Below are positions 45,165 through 49,672 of a DNA stretch of 49,672 nt, one piece after another; position 1 is the first letter of the stretch; the number at the start of each line of letters is the position of its first letter. A model generated the notes under the pieces. It saw nothing but the letters and a program-made list of their open reading frames with translations. It ran no database searches and was not told where the DNA came from. The translations under genes were made by a program, and so were the position numbers. The stretch is from Ignavibacteriota bacterium (GTDB lineage Bacteria > Bacteroidota > Ignavibacteria > Tepidaquicellales > OLB5): positions 1 through 49,672 of the forward strand of contig RPQH01000026.1 of the NCBI GenBank assembly GCA_003820375.1, read 5' to 3'.

Positions 45165-46495
45165 ATGAACTTTTTTACATCTTACTCTGGACATGCTCGG
45201 TACTACTGGTTATAAGCGGAATTGATGATATAATGGTTGATCTGCTGTATTGGTTCAACAGATGGAAATATGCAAGGAATTTGCCTAATATCGATGATGT
45301 GACCAGCGTAAATGAAAACGCCATTGCACTGATTATCTGTGCGTGGAGAGAATATAAAGTAATTGGAAGAACCCTGACATATGCTCTCAGCAAAATGAAA
45401 TATTCTAACTACCAGATTTTTGTGGGCATATATCCTAATGATACAAAAACTCTTGAGGTTGTAAAAAGAATAGCTCAGAAAAATAACAGGGTTGTGATTT
45501 GCGTAAATTCACATGATGGTCCTACAACTAAAGCAGACAACCTGAATAATGTTTATAATTCTATTAACAGGTTTGAAGCCGATACGGGCAAGGCATTTGA
45601 TGTAGTACTTATTCATGACTCTGAAGATTTTATTCACCCGCTTTCACTTAAGCTTTTCAATTATATCCTGATGTACCAGGGCATCGATGCAGTACAGATA
45701 CCTGTTGTGCCTATAAAAGATAACAAGGGTAAATTTATTCACAGAACATATTGTGACGCCTTTGCAGAGGTGCATTCAAAAGACCTGATAGTAAGACAGG
45801 CATTAAAAGCATTCATACCCTTTGCAGGCACCGGCATGGCATTTAAACGTACAATTTTCAAACATCTCGAAGCACACTATACACATGTATTCAACGATGC
45901 AAATTTAACTGAAGATTATGAACTGGGTTTGAGATTGTACAAGCTCGGTTACAAAACAGCTTATATAAACCTGCTGTTAGATAAAAGTAATGCAAATTCA
46001 AGAATTGCTACAGGCGAATATTTCCCGAACAACTTTTGGGCTGCTGTCAGGCAAAGATCCAGATGGACTGCAGGAATCTGCTTCCAGAACTGGAGAATGC
46101 ATAAATGGACAGGCAGCTTAAAAACTAAATATTTTCTTCTGAGAGACAGAAAAACGATTTTCAGCAATTTCATGGTTCTGCTTTCAAACCTGGTGTTTGC
46201 CTTGTTCCTTTTTTACCTGCTGGGATTTTCACTGGGTATAAGTTATATGGAATCAATTGTATATGAGAACAGTGCACTATGGGTATTTCTGTGGCTTTGT
46301 TTCTTCTTTATGGTTTGGAGACTGCTGCACAGGTTTATTTTTACTTACAATTGGTATGGCTTCAGGTATGCACTGTTTAGTCTTGTAAGGCTTAACTTTG
46401 ATAACCTGATAAATTTCTTTGCTACATTTCGTGCGATGCGTGTATTTATGACCATGAAAAACAAGGTCGTTTGGGAATCTACTGACCATTATTAA
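45161..46495 (+). CDS. NfrB-like membrane glycosyltransferase family 2 (processive)
   Basis: A 444-residue inner-membrane enzyme. One N-terminal helix (5-22), then a GT-A catalytic domain with DSED (153-156) as the DXD metal site, TED at 250-252 and QRSRW (QxxRW) at 298-302, the signature of processive polysaccharide synthases. C-terminal membrane helices run from ~325 to 410. The opening SGIDDIMVDLLYWF and the CAWREYKVIGRTL segment match E. coli NfrB. It lacks the C-terminal MshEN-type c-di-GMP-binding extension that makes E. coli NfrB ~300 residues longer. Predicted to polymerise an N-acetylhexosamine, probably ManNAc given the epimerase next door. Confidence 0.87.
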   Translation: MNELFYILLWTCSVLLVISGIDDIMVDLLYWFNRWKYARNLPNIDDVTSVNENAIALIICAWREYKVIGRTLTYALSKMKYSNYQIFVGIYPNDTKTLEVVKRIAQKNNRVVICVNSHDGPTTKADNLNNVYNSINRFEADTGKAFDVVLIHDSEDFIHPLSLKLFNYILMYQGIDAVQIPVVPIKDNKGKFIHRTYCDAFAEVHSKDLIVRQALKAFIPFAGTGMAFKRTIFKHLEAHYTHVFNDANLTEDYELGLRLYKLGYKTAYINLLLDKSNANSRIATGEYFPNNFWAAVRQRSRWTAGICFQNWRMHKWTGSLKTKYFLLRDRKTIFSNFMVLLSNLVFALFLFYLLGFSLGISYMESIVYENSALWVFLWLCFFFMVWRLLHRFIFTYNWYGFRYALFSLVRLNFDNLINFFATFRAMRVFMTMKNKVVWESTDHY

Positions 46496-46643
46496 TAACA
46501 ACCCTTTGAAAATTAACATATTATACAAAAACTTTTTAGGAAATTTTGAGATTACCCTTTTGAGTAATGAATAATGCTATTATGTCATTACAAATTAATT
46601 TTAAAAAAGGAGAAAATATAAATTTGTACAGGATAAACATTAA

Positions 46644-47822
46644 TTGACACCAGAAAATTTAAATATAAGTCTCCTTCCGGAGAACTTTAAAAATAAAAAA
46701 GTTATAGTTATCGTATTTGGTACAAGACCGGAGATTATTAAGCTATTTGTACTTTACAGGATACTAAAAAAATCTGAAGAATTTTTCCCGATATTATACA
46801 ATACTGCACAACAGAAGATATCTTCGGACATACTTTCAAATTTAGGACTTAGCTGTGATATTATAGCAGATGAGATACCGAACCGAACAACCGACCTTAA
46901 TCAGCTTGTTGCACATCTTCTGAATGATTTCAATAAAAAATTCGGTGATAATTCTCCCATAAAAAAGGAGAATTTGCACGGTGTTATAGTGCAGGGTGAT
47001 ACAGCTTCGGCATATGCAGGAGCTATTTGGTCATTCTTTAACCAGATTCCCGTGTTCCATGTTGAAGCAGGATTAAGAACACTGGATAAGCTTAACCCGT
47101 TTCCTGAAGAGTTTGTACGCGAATCAATTGCAAGAACTGCAACAATACATTTTTGTCCAAAGGGTATTAACCGTGATAACCTTATAAACGAGGGTATCAG
47201 GACAGATAAGGTGTATGTTATTGGAAATACAATTAACGATGCAATTTTCACTCTTATAAAAGAGAAGAAGATAAAAGAACCTAAACGGAGCAACTTTATT
47301 TTAAGTACTCTTCACAGGCGTGAGAACTGGAACAATGTGATGACATATGCAAAAATATTGAATACTATATTGAATGGTCAGACTAACTATACAAACATAC
47401 TTCATATCATGCATCCCAACCCGTTAATTCAAAAGAGCTTTGAAACTGTATTGAACGGTAAAGCTCACGAACATCTTGTATTAATGGAACCCATACACGA
47501 TTATTTTGAGATGCTCGGTTATGTCAAAAAAAGCGGTACTATTCTTACTGATTCAGGCGGCTTACAGGAAGAATCATTATTCTTTAATGTACCATGCGGT
47601 GTATTGAGAAAAACAACCGAGAGACCTGAAGTATTAAAGAAAAATGCAAAGCTTCTTCCGTTTGAAACAGAGGAGATTTCAAGCTTTTTGAAAGATGCAA
47701 CCCATTACAGGGAAATGCATAAATCGAAATACAATTATACTTACGGATTCGGTGATTCAAGCTACCTGATATATGAATTACTGAAGAAGTATTTCTGTAT
47801 TGAAACAACCTTTACTTTCTGA
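46644..47822 (+). CDS. wecB: UDP-N-acetylglucosamine 2-epimerase (non-hydrolysing)
   Basis: A 392-residue cytoplasmic enzyme interconverting UDP-GlcNAc and UDP-ManNAc. It contains FGTRPEIIKL, the catalytic-site blocks QGDTASAYAGA, FHVEAGLRT and NPFPEEFVR, STLHRRENW (catalytic His) and TDSGGLQEES for UDP binding. Start TTG 46644 follows an AGGAT site. It has a ~17-residue N-terminal extension. It comes 148 bp after the NfrB-like gene, with an extra AAAGGAG in the gap. Its product UDP-ManNAc is the expected donor for the neighbouring synthase. Confidence 0.94.
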   Translation: MTPENLNISLLPENFKNKKVIVIVFGTRPEIIKLFVLYRILKKSEEFFPILYNTAQQKISSDILSNLGLSCDIIADEIPNRTTDLNQLVAHLLNDFNKKFGDNSPIKKENLHGVIVQGDTASAYAGAIWSFFNQIPVFHVEAGLRTLDKLNPFPEEFVRESIARTATIHFCPKGINRDNLINEGIRTDKVYVIGNTINDAIFTLIKEKKIKEPKRSNFILSTLHRRENWNNVMTYAKILNTILNGQTNYTNILHIMHPNPLIQKSFETVLNGKAHEHLVLMEPIHDYFEMLGYVKKSGTILTDSGGLQEESLFFNVPCGVLRKTTERPEVLKKNAKLLPFETEEISSFLKDATHYREMHKSKYNYTYGFGDSSYLIYELLKKYFCIETTFTF

Positions 47823-48345
47823 TTTTAAGGTAAAGATATTGCGATTTTGCCCGTTTGCGGATTGAAGTTAAAGCTTCCAATTGTAGACGGGTTTTGCTTT
47901 AGCAGTGGATTTGTTTAATATTTGCCATATTTCCGGCTCACCTTTTCCGCTAACCAAGAACAGTATAACAATTATGCAAAACGCTATTTTGTTACTTTTT
48001 TAGCGACGTCTTACGGGTGATAGTTTTCTCATTTTTGCCCCTTTACAACTTTTATGCCACTCGGCTCAATTTTAGGAAATTATTCTTCCCGGAAAAATCA
48101 TAGCGAAATTAATTACTGATAAACTGAAGATGAGGTTTTTTGCGGTTCCGTTTATTAATCGCCATATTTAACCCAAATTTTGAGTAAAAAGTTGGCTGTA
48201 ACTGCTTATATTATATATAACTTAACCCAAAACATGCTAAATGTAGTAGTATTGGGAAAGATTGGGGTGTATTGGATATGGATATCGACCGGATTGAGCA
48301 GAATATTGAATGTAGCTGCATGGGTTTTTACTTTTATTACATTTC
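47823..48345. other. 523-bp non-coding stretch
   Basis: No convincing gene. A 63-codon TTG-initiated ORF at the right end overlaps the neighbouring gene's 3' end and lacks support. The patch 48172-48200 (CAAATTTTGAGTAAAAAGTT then GGCTGTAA) resembles the reverse complement of 39811-39836, suggesting a decayed intergenic repeat. Confidence 0.5.
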
Positions 48346-49614
48346 TTATTTCACCAGCACCATCTTCTTAGTGCTTATATAATCACCGGCTTTTATCTTG
48401 TAAATATACACACCACTTGCATAGTTGGTTGCATTCCAGTTAATTTCATATCTGCCTGCATTTTTGAATTCATTATTTACAAGACGTGTTAACTCTCTTC
48501 CTAATAAATCATAGACAACAAGCGTTACATTTGAATTCTTTTGTATATCATATTTAATAGTTGTTTTTGGATTGAACGGATTTGGATAGTTGCTGTATAA
48601 TTTATAATTTTCTACAGCTTCATTTCCTGAATTAGAAATTCCAACATACTGCCCGCCTGTGGTTGTATGTAAAATTGTTCCGTAGTTACCTGCACACCAT
48701 CCAATATTATCTGTAACAAAAAAAATTGAACCAAAAGGTATTGTATCAGGTGTGAATTGCTGTATCCAATTGTTGCTGCCATTAGTGGTTTTGAAAATAA
48801 TCCCACTCCCAAAACCCGAACATGCTACCCATCCGGTATTAATATTGCTGAAAAAAATGCTTTGACTATGTATAGAAGGAGTTGTAATTATTCTAACTGT
48901 ACTATCCCAGTTCGTACCAAAATTTGTTGTTTTATATACTTTATTATTTGTTCTTCCTACAATCCAACCGTTATCACCAATAAATGAAAAATCAAGAAAA
49001 TCTGCTGATTCTGAACCCAAGGGTACATAAATCTGATACCAGTTTGTTCCACCATTCGTAGTCTTTAAAACAACTCCTCCATCGCCACATGTTACTCCAT
49101 TAAATTCATTCTTAAAATATATATCTCTTAGATAATTTCCGTATTCATAAAATGAATCAATTGTATTACCTCCATTAGTCGTTTTAAAAATAAGTTGGTC
49201 TGTACCGCTGTACCAGCCGGTGTTTTGATTTATGAAATGAAGTGCATAATAACTATGTCCCTGTCCCAAAGGACCGTTTTTTATTATCTGCCAGTTTACG
49301 CCACCATTAGTTGTTTTTAAAAATGTTTCAAAACTTCCTACGCAATAAACAATGTTTTCATCAACAGGTCGTATTCTCCAGAATGGCTTATTATATATAT
49401 CTGTAAATTGCTGTACCCAGTTTGTGCCGCCGTTTGTAGTTTTAAGTATCAATCCGTTTATCCCGCATGCCCAGCCGGTGTTTTGGTTTATAAAACGGAT
49501 TTCTGTCAGATGTGTGCTTGTCCCGCTGTTTTGCTGTATCCATTGTGTGTTTGTACTGCATATAAAAATCAACAAACAATAAATTATTATTTTTATATTT
49601 ATTCTACTTCGCAT
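48346..49614 (-). CDS. Secreted YCF48-type beta-propeller protein with T9SS domain
   Basis: A 422-residue protein with a signal peptide to ~23 (ICSTNTQ). It carries about six or seven YCF48-like repeats with LKTTNGGxNW cores, alternating with FINQNTGW(A/Y)xG segments. The final ~83 residues are a T9SS type A domain starting NYPNPFNPKTTI and ending KKMVLVK. Same architecture as the gene at 5433-6674, but its sorting domain is clearly diverged. No terminator was identified between its stop and 47823. It begins 58 bp from the window end, so the gene is complete. Ligand unknown. Confidence 0.87.
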   Translation of the reverse strand: MRSRINIKIIIYCLLIFICSTNTQWIQQNSGTSTHLTEIRFINQNTGWACGINGLILKTTNGGTNWVQQFTDIYNKPFWRIRPVDENIVYCVGSFETFLKTTNGGVNWQIIKNGPLGQGHSYYALHFINQNTGWYSGTDQLIFKTTNGGNTIDSFYEYGNYLRDIYFKNEFNGVTCGDGGVVLKTTNGGTNWYQIYVPLGSESADFLDFSFIGDNGWIVGRTNNKVYKTTNFGTNWDSTVRIITTPSIHSQSIFFSNINTGWVACSGFGSGIIFKTTNGSNNWIQQFTPDTIPFGSIFFVTDNIGWCAGNYGTILHTTTGGQYVGISNSGNEAVENYKLYSNYPNPFNPKTTIKYDIQKNSNVTLVVYDLLGRELTRLVNNEFKNAGRYEINWNATNYASGVYIYKIKAGDYISTKKMVLVK

Positions 49615-49672
49615 AGCAAACTCTAATATTTTACTAAATCTAAGATTATATACATTCTTTAAAAAGGATAAA

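Noticed and set aside
48180..48371. 63-codon hydrophobic ORF (TTG start)
   Set aside because: It overlaps the 3' end of the minus-strand propeller gene, has no ribosome site, and its hydrophobicity follows from AT-rich sequence.

Overview
The window is AT-rich and gene-dense, and looks like a chromosome fragment from an uncultured member of the Bacteroidota/Chlorobiota/Ignavibacteria branch. The main clue is that nine predicted secreted proteins end in a type IX secretion (T9SS type A) sorting domain beginning with an NYPNPFNP-type motif, a wording typical of Ignavibacteria-like genomes. Omp28-like proteins, TonB receptors with carboxypeptidase-regulatory N-terminal domains and Bacteroidota-style vitamin B12 genes agree with this. 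Taxonomy is an inference. No rRNA, tRNA, CRISPR array, phage or transposase gene was seen.

Layout. (1) 0.27-8.0 kb: five Omp28/thioredoxin-like secreted proteins (four with a WCxxCPCG motif, one with CGPC) and one YCF48-repeat protein, mostly separated by their own terminators. (2) 8.1-10.4 kb: endonuclease III, a GT9 glycosyltransferase and a periplasmic thioredoxin-like protein, followed by a 9-bp minisatellite and an AlkD-like gene on the minus strand. (3) 11.6-18.3 kb: TonB receptor, T9SS beta-helix-like protein and two paralogous outer-membrane barrels. (4) 18.3-21.2 kb minus strand: DUF218 membrane protein, NusB and a UMF1-type MFS transporter. (5) 21.4-22.5 kb: an outer-membrane barrel and a monohaem cytochrome c. 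(6) 22.56-26.2 kb: a cobalamin riboswitch with terminator controlling a Dph6-like ATP pyrophosphatase, a BtuB-like receptor and a DUF6580-like membrane protein. (7) 26.4-34.3 kb: metH followed by larE, larB, an antitoxin-like ORF, larC, a BFD-like 2Fe-2S protein, a UPF0200-like P-loop kinase and dCMP deaminase, nearly all overlapping or tightly spaced. (8) 34.8-37.2 kb: a corrinoid adenosyltransferase, then a second cobalamin riboswitch controlling a BtuG-like (DUF5074/YncE-like) surface lipoprotein. (9) 37.2-40.3 kb: a long T9SS propeller protein on the minus strand bracketed by three ~92-bp inverted-repeat elements. (10) 40.3-43.7 kb minus strand: tsaD, mgtE and a PAP2 phosphatase. (11) 44.1-47.8 kb: an NfrA-like TPR/barrel protein, an NfrB-like processive GT2 and UDP-GlcNAc 2-epimerase. 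(12) 48.3-49.6 kb: another YCF48/T9SS protein.

How it works together. The two riboswitch units, metH and the adenosyltransferase form a corrinoid capture, uptake, activation and use neighbourhood. The lar genes make the nickel-pincer nucleotide, but no LarA is present in the window. The most novel-looking assembly is the NfrA/NfrB/WecB trio, which reads as a compact synthesis-and-export route for a ManNAc-type polysaccharide.
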